From an uncultured Lachnospiraceae bacterium (lineage in GTDB: Bacteria > Bacillota > Clostridia > Lachnospirales > Lachnospiraceae), in the NCBI GenBank assembly GCA_949155905.1, contig CASCWU010000025.1, positions 1-38,237 of the forward strand: DNA of 38,237 bases, in the 5' to 3' direction. Both the position numbers and the translations under genes were made by a program. How positions within the stretch are numbered: the first letter of the stretch is position 1; the number at the start of each line of letters is the position of its first letter. Below the pieces are notes generated by a model. It was not told the origin of the DNA. It ran no database searches and saw only the letters and a program-made list of their open reading frames with translations. This document shows positions 30,638 through 38,237 of the stretch, in pieces.

Positions 30638-32464
30638 TTATTCTTTGATCCATTCTTCTAACGAAATTTGATAACATTCCTGGCAATGTTTTTCAATATG
30701 CTTTCGTCCATATTGAAAATTTATCAAAACCGCCAGACAAAATGCTTGCCGTAGTTCTTCCAGGCAGGCATTTTTTTCTTCTTGCAAGATTTCTCTGCTC
30801 CACGCTCTGTCATAAAGAGATCTCGCCAAGCGATAAGCCTTCCCAAAAGAAACAGCATATTTTGTTTCCTCTTCCGTATATCGGATTGCTTCTTCATGCT
30901 GCCCCTCATCTCCAAGATAATTCGCCAGATTACATAAAGAAAGCATATAAGCATCCATATTATTCTCTTTTGCCACCGGGTTATTCTCATAGCTTTGAAG
31001 CAAACTTTTTAAGATCGTAATCGCTTCCGCTCTTTCCCTAGTCGTCGCCTTAACAATCGCTATCTGATTCCAAATCGTATTTTCCATCTGGCCCAACGGC
31101 CATTTTTCTACCGCATACCCTTTTGGCATCGTCATATAAAGCGCTTCTTCCAAATCCGCCAGCAGCTCCTCTTTTTCCTTTCTTTTAAAGCGCCGGTTTA
31201 AAACAGTATGATAAAAAAGAATCGCCTGCCGATTGATGATTTCTTCTTTGTCCAGCCTGTTCTCAAGCCGTTCTAAAAGCATCTCTGCCTCCTCAAACTG
31301 TTTGCTTTCCAGAGCAAAGGCCAGTTGTCTTCTAAGCTGGAGCAGATACAGATCCTCTGTTCTTAAAAACGGCTCATAGCGTTCCTCTTCCGAATCGAAC
31401 TGCTCCATCAAAAACTGATAAGTTTTCTGACGTGGTACATGATGCCCCTGCTCCATTCGGGATATCGTAGAAGCCGCTTTTTTTAAATTCACAAATTCCT
31501 CCTGCCGATATCCCCGGCTCTTCCGCAGAGAAAAGAAGTGATAGCTTAAAAGTGTTCCACGGCCCTGAAAGCTCTCCGGGAAGAACATCATATCCGGCAC
31601 ATTTTTCCCTTTTTTCGACCATTTGAAAAGCAGATCCAGTACCTCGTGTTCTACTCTTCCAAAGAAATCCAGACCCTTTCCGGCTGCTTCCCTTTTTAAA
31701 AGCAGCCATTCCTTTAATCCGATCAGGCTATGCTCTTTTTGCAATAGCTGCAAGGTTTCTTGATAAAGGCTCTTGATATGCTTCCCTTTTTCTAATCTTT
31801 TTTTCGCCAGAAGCAGCATCAGCCCCGGATATACCTTTACTCTTTCATAGGGATCGGAAAGCCTGGTTTCCGCATAACGAACCAAATGCTCCAGCAGACA
31901 CAGACTTTCCTCGGATCGCCCCTTCTCCCAAAGAACCTCTCCATAAAGCGCCAAAAGGGAAAGCTCCATATTCTGATAACGCAGTTTCTTGAAGTTCTTT
32001 AAGGCCTCAGGGAAATCCGGCAGAGTCAGATAAATCGCTGCAAGCACCTCCTTTTCCAGACTTCCGGCTGGAATGCCCTTTATCAGTTTCAGATAAATAG
32101 CTGTCTGGCAAAAAAACTGCCGCCAAAGCGTAGACGCCGGTTTCCCAACCATTGCTTCCAGCTCCTTTGCCCTTTGCGCTGCTTCCCTTTGATTCCCCTC
32201 CCATAAAAGCCTCCGGATTTCATTTCTGGCCTGATAACTTTTATATTCGCTGTCACTATAAAGCACTCCATAATACTCCATAGACGTTCCCAGCCGCTCT
32301 AAAATAGCATCTAACAGCATTTTATCCGGTATCAGCTCGCCTCGCTCTATTTTGCTTAATTTCCCTTTTCTGCACAATCCCTTGCATAATGCTTCTATGC
32401 TTAATCCCTGCTGTTTGCGTAAGGTAGAAATCAATCTGCCTATATAATTGTTTTTTACCTTCAT
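30638..32464 (-). CDS. HTH/TPR transcriptional regulator, RRNPP-like (two HTH domains)
   Basis: A 608-aa soluble protein. An XRE-type HTH lies at about residues 7-62 (LISTLRKQQGLSIEALCKGL, then KLSKIERGEL). About 70-310 is alpha-helical with TPR-like repeats. A second XRE-like HTH lies at about 318-372 (FFSLRKSRGYRQEEFV, STISRMEQGHHVP), and more TPR-like helices follow to the end. The HTH-plus-TPR plan is that of Rgg/PlcR/PrgX-type regulators, which bind short exported-and-reimported peptides. Its 3' end faces the small peptide gene, eight bases away. It is 20 bases downstream of the DUF885 gene. Role is inferred from neighbourhood: control of the divergent promoters at 30277-30390. Confidence 0.75.
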   Translation of the reverse strand: MKVKNNYIGRLISTLRKQQGLSIEALCKGLCRKGKLSKIERGELIPDKMLLDAILERLGTSMEYYGVLYSDSEYKSYQARNEIRRLLWEGNQREAAQRAKELEAMVGKPASTLWRQFFCQTAIYLKLIKGIPAGSLEKEVLAAIYLTLPDFPEALKNFKKLRYQNMELSLLALYGEVLWEKGRSEESLCLLEHLVRYAETRLSDPYERVKVYPGLMLLLAKKRLEKGKHIKSLYQETLQLLQKEHSLIGLKEWLLLKREAAGKGLDFFGRVEHEVLDLLFKWSKKGKNVPDMMFFPESFQGRGTLLSYHFFSLRKSRGYRQEEFVNLKKAASTISRMEQGHHVPRQKTYQFLMEQFDSEEERYEPFLRTEDLYLLQLRRQLAFALESKQFEEAEMLLERLENRLDKEEIINRQAILFYHTVLNRRFKRKEKEELLADLEEALYMTMPKGYAVEKWPLGQMENTIWNQIAIVKATTRERAEAITILKSLLQSYENNPVAKENNMDAYMLSLCNLANYLGDEGQHEEAIRYTEEETKYAVSFGKAYRLARSLYDRAWSREILQEEKNACLEELRQAFCLAVLINFQYGRKHIEKHCQECYQISLEEWIKE

Positions 32465-32484
32465 CCGCTGTAGTTATCCTTCCT

Positions 32485-34248
32485 TTATTTCCCCATCCAT
32501 TTCCGCAGCACCTCAAACGGCGCAGGCCCTAAATCCAACAGCCTCCCATGATAGGCCACAGCGTCAAACTCCTCGCCTGCATGCTCCTTTTCCCAGGCTT
32601 TTTCTGCCTCACTGCGCAGCCCGGCAAATTCCAGGTAGCCGATGATATAATCCAGGGTGTTGGCCGGTTCCTCCACACTTGACCAATATACTCCGTCCGC
32701 ATCCTCTATCGTCCCCGCCAGGCCATAGCCTGCCAGATATTCGTAGGTATCCTCCAGGCTCCAGCCGTCATAATTGATTCCGATATCAATCCGGCCGCAA
32801 ATCGCCAATACCGTCATTGTATTGTATTTTAACAGATCCGTCAGGCTTTCCGACAGCCCGGCATACTCATAGGTGCTATATTCGGCATAGGTTGCCCAGC
32901 CCTCCGAATAACCGCCGAAGGAAAGAAGCTGGCGAATCGGCGCCGGATTGGTTTGGTTGAAACGTACCGTTTCATAAAGATGTCCTGGGAAGCCCTCATG
33001 CCCCAATGTTGTAAACAAGGTATCCAGGTTCCCGTTTTTCTCGCTTTCATTGATATAGATCGAAAGATTTCCCCAATCATCCAGAGCCGGGGTAAGGAAG
33101 AATGCCGGACTCAAATGCTCCTGCATCGAAGGATCGACGTATTTCACGGAATAATCCGTATCCTCTATCGGCGGATAGTCTGCCGCTATTGCTTCTTTCA
33201 GATACGATAAAATCTCCTCCGGTTCGGTTTTCGGCCATTCCGGGGAGGCAGCCTGCTCCAAGGAAGCCGGATCTGCCGTATAAGCCAGTTGAATCCGGGC
33301 GATTCCCTCCTGGACAGTCTTTTCCAGTTCGGTTTTCATCTTGCTGATGCTCCAGTCGGATCCGGTATTGTTTTTTACCAGCCATTCATAATAGGCCTTG
33401 CCCTCCGGAAACTCACACAGCCCTTTTTCATTCGTGCCGGTTCCCTTCAGCTCCTTTAAAACAGAAATGATTTCCTGGTAAGCCGGAATCACATATTCCT
33501 TTACCAGACGCTTGTTTTCATATTCAAAGGCCAGACGCTCATCCTCATTGATATCCGAAAGCCCGGTAAGGCGTCCGGCAAACGTTGTAATCATAAAATT
33601 TTCCTCAGGGCTTTTAATAAAATCCTCGCATTGGCTGATGATATCGTCTACTGCCCGATCCGAAAGAAACAGCCCCGCCACCGAACGCTGCCGCTCTACC
33701 TCTAAAATATCCTCAAAATAGTCCTTCACACAGGGCAGAATATCCAGATAATCCTCTACATCCTTTGCTGAGTAAAGCTTATATTCCACCAAAAGAACAG
33801 GAAGCTGTGCCTGCAGCCCGGTCGTCGGGCTAAATACCTCATCATAGAGGAAATACGGTTCTCCCTCTATCGTGGTAGTCAGGGAATGCTCCATAATATC
33901 ATAGCTAAGCTGCTGTTCCTCGCTTAACTCTTCATAGTCAAAGTTATGCAGCTCCTCTAAGGTTTCCTTTGCATCCTCTAAGTTGCTCTGAAAGCTTTCC
34001 TCGCTGTATTCTCCCAAGGTTGGCTCCATATCTGTAATCCCATAGTTTTCCGGATGTGCCAGCGTATAGTGCAGAGAAATCGAATCCGACTGCACGTTTT
34101 CCCGGAACTGTTCCTCTAAAAATGCATCAAATTCCGCCTGCTTCTTTCCCCCCGTCCCCGGCTTTTCACCTTCTTTGGCACACCCTGCCAGGGCGGCTGT
34201 CAGCATAACTGCCAATACAAATGCTAAAAGTCTTCTGCCATATTTCAT
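32485..34248 (-). CDS. DUF885 family lipoprotein, putative zinc metallopeptidase
   Basis: A protein of about 587 residues with a lipoprotein signal: MKMKYGRR, a hydrophobic stretch and the lipobox ALAGC. The body matches DUF885 proteins, with the metal motif LGHEGFPGHLYE near residue 435, followed by GGYSEGWATYAEY. This family is distantly related to gluzincin metallopeptidases, so the protein may hydrolyse peptides at the cell surface. The start at 34248 is chosen because GGGAGG lies seven bases upstream; ATG at 34254 is possible. It lies between fliS and the HTH/TPR regulator. A role in processing the signal or RiPP peptide is only a guess. Confidence 0.82.
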   Translation of the reverse strand: MKYGRRLLAFVLAVMLTAALAGCAKEGEKPGTGGKKQAEFDAFLEEQFRENVQSDSISLHYTLAHPENYGITDMEPTLGEYSEESFQSNLEDAKETLEELHNFDYEELSEEQQLSYDIMEHSLTTTIEGEPYFLYDEVFSPTTGLQAQLPVLLVEYKLYSAKDVEDYLDILPCVKDYFEDILEVERQRSVAGLFLSDRAVDDIISQCEDFIKSPEENFMITTFAGRLTGLSDINEDERLAFEYENKRLVKEYVIPAYQEIISVLKELKGTGTNEKGLCEFPEGKAYYEWLVKNNTGSDWSISKMKTELEKTVQEGIARIQLAYTADPASLEQAASPEWPKTEPEEILSYLKEAIAADYPPIEDTDYSVKYVDPSMQEHLSPAFFLTPALDDWGNLSIYINESEKNGNLDTLFTTLGHEGFPGHLYETVRFNQTNPAPIRQLLSFGGYSEGWATYAEYSTYEYAGLSESLTDLLKYNTMTVLAICGRIDIGINYDGWSLEDTYEYLAGYGLAGTIEDADGVYWSSVEEPANTLDYIIGYLEFAGLRSEAEKAWEKEHAGEEFDAVAYHGRLLDLGPAPFEVLRKWMGK

Positions 34249-34275
34249 TTTCATACCTCCCTGCACAATGTTAAA

Positions 34276-34317
34276 GTAACAGTCCAGAACTGGCAAAGCA
34301 CCAGGCTGAACTGTTAC
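34276..34317 (-). terminator. Hairpin after fliS, possible terminator
   Basis: GTAACAGT (34276-34283) pairs with ACTGTTAC (34310-34317), with inner CAG/CTG pairing across one mismatch. On the minus strand TTTAACATT follows. It may separate the flagellar genes from the lipoprotein and regulator genes. Confidence 0.5.
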
Positions 34318-34341
34318 ATTTTATTACCCGCCAAGGCCATT

Positions 34342-34821
34342 TTATGCCTTAAAGCCTCTATTTTCTTCATCTGGTGACACCAGCGTCTCATTTAACACCC
34401 CTCGCCCGTAGGTCAGTCCGGCATATAACTTTTGCGTATGCTCCATGACCGGAAGGGAATGATCCTGCTGCGCCACGCCCTCAAATGCTGTATATAAGCC
34501 ATGCAGAACCTGCTCCGCTGCATCTAACTCTGTATCCTTCCGCTGTATTCTGGCATGGTTCAGACAGCGGTTCACATAAATGTAGAGCCGCATCAGATGT
34601 TTGGATACCGGATAATTGACATCCAATGCTACCATCAGCTCACTGACAAACCGGACTGCATGAGCAAGGCTTTTCTGGAAGCCCTCCGGATCACCGGATG
34701 CCAACAGTTCCCTGGCATCCTGGATATCCTCCAGGATAATATCATACATAATGACAATCAGCTCGCTCCGGTTCGCCTGCGATACCCGCCTCGAATATGC
34801 CTTTATGGATTCTTCCTTCAT
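34342..34821 (-). CDS. fliS: Flagellar export chaperone FliS
   Basis: A 159-aa helical protein. The N-terminal YSRRVSQANRSELIVIMYDIILEDIQDA and the central YPVSKHLMRLYIYVNRCLNHA match FliS four-helix bundles, which bind the flagellin C-terminus and hold it unfolded for export. The length is somewhat above the usual 125-135, with an extended C-terminal tail (TLVSPDEENRGFKA). AGGAGG lies five bases before the ATG. It directly follows the flagellin gene, its client. Confidence 0.85.
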   Translation of the reverse strand: MKEESIKAYSRRVSQANRSELIVIMYDIILEDIQDARELLASGDPEGFQKSLAHAVRFVSELMVALDVNYPVSKHLMRLYIYVNRCLNHARIQRKDTELDAAEQVLHGLYTAFEGVAQQDHSLPVMEHTQKLYAGLTYGRGVLNETLVSPDEENRGFKA

Positions 34822-34900
34822 TTTTCCCTCCTACCCTTTAACCAGGCTGTCCTCTATTGCCGTTTTGCCGCTGCTACAAGCAAGCCGCTTGCCGCCTGCA

Positions 34901-36412
34901 TTAACCCTGCAGCAGGCTCAGTATATTCTGCGGACGCTCATTTGCCTGTGCCAGTACAGACGTCCCGGCCTGAGAAAGCACGGTCTGCTGGGTATAATTT
35001 GTCATTTCAGCCGCCATATCCACATCTTCGATCCGGGAAAGCGCCTCGGTCATGTTCAATACTGTCTCATCCAAACTCATGATCGAATGCTCCAGACGAT
35101 TCTGGTACGATCCCAGCTTGGAACGGATCGAGGAAATAATTGCAATCGCATCGTCAAGCTTGGCAATTCCCTCGGAAGCACCCTCTCTGGTAGAAAGATT
35201 CAGGGTAGCGATCCCCAGCGTCTCCGGGGTAATCTTAGGAATATTGACTGCCATTTCCTGATAGGAGTTTGCCCCGATCTGGAGAATCATCGCACCGGCA
35301 TCCAGAACAGTCATATTGATCGCCTGATCGCCATCGGCAGCTGGCGGTTCTGGAATTTCATCCGGTGTTCCCCCGGATATCGTCACATCCTCAAACGTCG
35401 TTTCTGCCGTTCCCGGTTCTACCTTTACCTGTATTTCAAAGCCATCCTGATCGACGATGGTGACATAGTTTCCTTCTGCCTTCATCGAAGCAGTCTGCCC
35501 AAACCCACTGTCCAAACTGATCGCAGCATCCACACCAACCGCTCTTGCCGGTTCGCTTGAAAGACCGAGTGCTTCTGCCAGCTCCTCATTGTTACAAACA
35601 ATTTCCATCTCTACGGCGCTGCCGTAATCCTGGCTGACAAACAGCAAAGCACCCTCGCTGAATTCTTCTGGTGTATAAAACGCCCATTCTTGAAGTCCAG
35701 TCTCCAGATCCGGATCGTCTCCATACTCCCCCATCCGAATATTAGCGCGTTCACAGGCAGCCTGCAGCTTTTGAAATACTACAGTAGCTTCCTCTCCCTT
35801 TGCTATCGTTACAATCTCTCCATTGATACTGACGCTTCCGCTTACCTCCTCAAAATCCCAGCTTCCGGTGTCGCCTACGATCACGGCCTGCCTTGGATCG
35901 CGTGTTACGGTAATCGCATAATCCCCGGACAATACCTTATCTGCCGTAGAAAATACGGTTACACTGGTTTTATCCGCGTAGCTTTGACGGCCTACATCGC
36001 CGTTTAGCAAATGCTTCGTATTAAACTCGGTATCGTTGGCAATCCGTGCAATTTCCTGACGAAGCTGATCGACCTCTTTTTGTATCGTCTCCCGGTCATC
36101 CCACGTATACGTATCGTTCGCGGACTGAACAGCCAGCTCTCTCATTCTTTGCAGCATGGAGGTTACTTCGTTTAATGCACCCTCTGCTGTCTGGATAACC
36201 GAAATACCGTCGGACGCATTTCGGGATGCCTGCTCTAAGCCCTCGATCTGTGTTTTCATTTTTCTGGTAATCGACATTCCTGCTGCGTCGTCCGCTGACT
36301 GGTTAATCCGATAGCCGGAGCTTAAACGCCTGATGCTTTTATCCAGCTTATTTTCTGTTCTTCCCAACTGCGTATTTGCCCGGATTGCGGACATATTATG
36401 GTTAATTCTCAT
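34901..36412 (-). CDS. Flagellin
   Basis: A 503-aa flagellin. The conserved N-terminal D0/D1 region begins [16 protein letters not shown] and includes [19 protein letters not shown] and [13 protein letters not shown]. The C-terminal D1/D0 region ends with [29 protein letters not shown] and a final SLLQG. Residues about 150-390 are the variable surface domain, rich in acidic residues. It forms the filament after export with FliS. A RBS, AAAGGAAG, precedes the ATG; I found no clear sigma-28 promoter in the 109 bases upstream, so it may be transcribed from further upstream. Confidence 0.92.
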   Translation of the reverse strand: MRINHNMSAIRANTQLGRTENKLDKSIRRLSSGYRINQSADDAAGMSITRKMKTQIEGLEQASRNASDGISVIQTAEGALNEVTSMLQRMRELAVQSANDTYTWDDRETIQKEVDQLRQEIARIANDTEFNTKHLLNGDVGRQSYADKTSVTVFSTADKVLSGDYAITVTRDPRQAVIVGDTGSWDFEEVSGSVSINGEIVTIAKGEEATVVFQKLQAACERANIRMGEYGDDPDLETGLQEWAFYTPEEFSEGALLFVSQDYGSAVEMEIVCNNEELAEALGLSSEPARAVGVDAAISLDSGFGQTASMKAEGNYVTIVDQDGFEIQVKVEPGTAETTFEDVTISGGTPDEIPEPPAADGDQAINMTVLDAGAMILQIGANSYQEMAVNIPKITPETLGIATLNLSTREGASEGIAKLDDAIAIISSIRSKLGSYQNRLEHSIMSLDETVLNMTEALSRIEDVDMAAEMTNYTQQTVLSQAGTSVLAQANERPQNILSLLQG

Positions 36413-36521
36413 GTTCTTCTTCCTTTCTATCTATCTTCCCTGTTTCATACTATTCTTCTATCTTTCTTTCACGCTCCACCGCCTTGATTCTAAGCAGCCC
36501 TCCTGGCTCTCCTGGCCTCCC

Positions 36522-38237
36522 TTATACGCCTATCACATCAATGACAGCCCTCGCTGCCTGATAAAACTGCCTTGTCCCGGCCGGGCGGTTCTGCTGCGTT
36601 CCCCCGGCTTCTGCCTCCTGTCCGGTTTCTGCCAAAGGATAAGACGCGGTATGGTGAACCGGACGGCCTCCTGTCAAATGGACAGTCAGACTCCCGGTTT
36701 CAAATCCGGCTGCCGTACACGCCTCTCTGATAGCCGGAAGCTTCTGCTCCAATGCCTCCTTGGCCTGCCTGGATTCACAACGGAAATATCCCTCTAAGCG
36801 TCCGTTCTGTATCCAGAAATCACCCTTGATCGGCGCATATTCTTCTGTCTCTGTCTGCCATAAAGCATTTGCCTCTCCGGCTAACGGCATCCCCATAGAC
36901 AATTCGAGTGTTCCGTTGGCGCCCCTTATCGGCTCTCCCTCTGGCGGATTTGCCTGACTGCGTTTGGCTCCTGCTCCATGCCGCACCGTCAGCCGAATCC
37001 GTGATACGCTTCCGTCCTCCCGTATCACTGGTATCTCATAATGCTCCTGTCCGGCCAGACGCTCCGACAGGTTCATCGCCCGCCCTAACGTCCTAAGCTG
37101 CTGAAGTCGTTCAAAGGTCAGAATCTGTCCGCCTCCGGCCTCTTCCGGCTGTTTTTCCCGCTGGATCTGCTCCAATACCTGCTCCTGAAGCTGCTTTATC
37201 TGGTTCTGGAATTCCTCTGGCGGCTCCGTTCCCAGACTGTCCAATACACGGCGGCTCTCCTGTTCGATCCGTTCCCGCTCCGCCTCAGGAAGCCCTTTGA
37301 TAAAGCCCTCGAGCTGCCGATCCGTTCCCAGCAGCTCCTTTGCTGCCTCTAGCAGCGCTGGCGTACTCTCAATTCCATGCTCCTGCAAAAAGGAAACCGC
37401 TTCCTGGCTGTCGGCTATCTGCTCGGTCAGATGCCTGGCCTGCCATTCCCGGTAGTCCTCCTCCGGCTCCTCTAAGGTATGACGGAGCTGTCTGGCTTCT
37501 TCTGCTGCCAATTTCTTCCACACGGAATCTGACGCATTCTGTATCTCTGTTCCTTCTGCATTGCTCTGATTCTGCCTCTCTGGCTCCATCACCCCGGCTA
37601 AATCGGAGGCTGTTGCTTTCTTAACAGCTCCGTTTTCATAGCCCCGCGCTATCTGCTCGGTAATCGAAGCCGAGCCTCTGGTAATGGATTCTCTTGCTCC
37701 TGTCGTTTCTGCTGCGCTCTGATCAATCCCGCCCGTATTTCTGGTACGGACTGCCGTCAGCAGATTTTGGAGCGTCAGCTCCTGCCCGGCCTCTATTACG
37801 GCTCCGATTGCCGCGCCGTCGCTTTTTTCTATCTGATGCAGCAAACGGTAAATTCCGATATAAGCGGAGCGTTCCTCCTCACGGATACCATGCTGCTTTT
37901 CCAGCTTCCATAAAAACCGGCTGCTTGATTCCTCCTGGCTGCCCGCCTCGCTCCAGGAACGGCCTGGCAGATCCTCCATTCCTTCATCAGTCAGCTCTCT
38001 GATCGCATCTCCTAGCTCCTCCATCGACATCTGCAGCGGATTTTGGCCGGAACGAATCAGCCGCAGCACGGTTCCTGGCTTCATCTCCTGCAGGGTTTCT
38101 GCTACCCGGCTGTCGTAATAACGCATCTGTGCTACGGACTCTGGTGTAATCTCCAGGCTGTTGTAGCCGAGAATCCGCACGGCACGCTCATTAGCCTCAT
38201 TGGCTTCTAGCTCCAGGCTCTCTAACAGACTGTCTAC
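36522..38237 (-). CDS. FliK-like / DUF6240-type flagellar-locus protein (partial, 5' end outside window)
   Basis: The frame is open from 36522 to the right edge. The first in-window residues read VDSLLESLELEANEANE, before any plausible start codon, so an apparent GTG start at 38180 is not the real one. At least 571 residues are visible. Most of it is helical, Gln/Glu-rich and repetitive. The C-terminal ~150 residues (QEHYEIPVIREDGSV, GTLELSMGMPL, NGRLEGYFRCESRQAKEALEQKL) resemble the C-terminal domain of hook-length control protein FliK. Position upstream of flagellin supports a flagellar function. The assignment within FliK-like families is uncertain. Confidence 0.6.
   Translation of the reverse strand, partial: VDSLLESLELEANEANERAVRILGYNSLEITPESVAQMRYYDSRVAETLQEMKPGTVLRLIRSGQNPLQMSMEELGDAIRELTDEGMEDLPGRSWSEAGSQEESSSRFLWKLEKQHGIREEERSAYIGIYRLLHQIEKSDGAAIGAVIEAGQELTLQNLLTAVRTRNTGGIDQSAAETTGARESITRGSASITEQIARGYENGAVKKATASDLAGVMEPERQNQSNAEGTEIQNASDSVWKKLAAEEARQLRHTLEEPEEDYREWQARHLTEQIADSQEAVSFLQEHGIESTPALLEAAKELLGTDRQLEGFIKGLPEAERERIEQESRRVLDSLGTEPPEEFQNQIKQLQEQVLEQIQREKQPEEAGGGQILTFERLQQLRTLGRAMNLSERLAGQEHYEIPVIREDGSVSRIRLTVRHGAGAKRSQANPPEGEPIRGANGTLELSMGMPLAGEANALWQTETEEYAPIKGDFWIQNGRLEGYFRCESRQAKEALEQKLPAIREACTAAGFETGSLTVHLTGGRPVHHTASYPLAETGQEAEAGGTQQNRPAGTRQFYQAARAVIDVIGV

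Noticed and set aside
30441..30686. Minus-strand ORF with Gly/Ser repeats overlapping the small peptide gene
   Set aside because: It is the complement of the Pro-rich frame, lacks a ribosome binding site and overlaps the end of the regulator gene.
34751..35560. Long plus-strand ORF antisense to flagellin and fliS
   Set aside because: The minus strand encodes clear flagellin and FliS, so this is a shadow frame.
36522..38180. GTG at 38180 as start of the FliK-like gene
   Set aside because: The frame continues with coding-like sequence to the window edge and no ribosome binding site precedes the GTG.

Overview
The window looks like a chromosomal segment of a Gram-positive anaerobe of the class Clostridia, most likely a flagellated Lachnospiraceae. 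This rests on gene content (Clo7bot-type Cys-rich peptide cluster, AraC regulator with a membrane sensor, large FtsX-type permease, AAA/PD-(D/E)XK protein, flagellin and FliS), on strong AGGAGG-type ribosome binding sites, and on TTGACA/TATAAT-type promoters. Almost all genes are on the minus strand. The exceptions are the MATE and polyphosphate-kinase genes and one small peptide gene. I saw no tRNA, rRNA or CRISPR array.

Layout, left to right. 1-514: 3' part of a CpsB/YwqE-type PHP phosphatase. 515-907: hairpins and a degenerate 10-bp tandem array. 908-3007: ABC-F protein with a long leader that contains a terminator. 3045-11069: carbohydrate block with a solute-binding lipoprotein, an AraC-type membrane sensor/regulator and a GH78 alpha-L-rhamnosidase, but no permeases. 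11216-11826: VapBC-like toxin/antitoxin. 11993-13414: RsgA with a leader that carries a 13-codon ORF and a terminator. 13436-15619: small membrane protein, AAA/nuclease-like protein, PAS protein. 15776-18949 (plus strand): MATE exporter behind a structured leader, then a two-domain PPK2 enzyme. 18973-19431: broken transposase-nuclease remnant. 34276-38237: flagellar genes.

The most interesting part is 19415-32464. It reads as a complete ribosomally made, radical-SAM-modified Cys-rich peptide system of the Clo7bot type: maturase (CcpM), a TIGR04066-type maturation protein, an acyl-carrier-related protein, a 63-aa precursor with six cysteines, an FtsX-type permease with its ATPase, a full-length ABC exporter and a subtilisin-like protease. 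Divergent from the maturase is a tiny plus-strand gene. Its 5' A7 tract breaks the frame, but with one A fewer it would encode a 60-aa secreted Pro-rich peptide. It converges on a 608-aa HTH/TPR regulator that resembles the RRNPP quorum-sensing family. The two divergent promoters share a TATGGTATWTT motif at -35 and flank a 19-bp perfect inverted repeat. My inference is a peptide-pheromone-controlled RiPP cluster. The regulatory link is a hypothesis drawn from gene layout and motifs.
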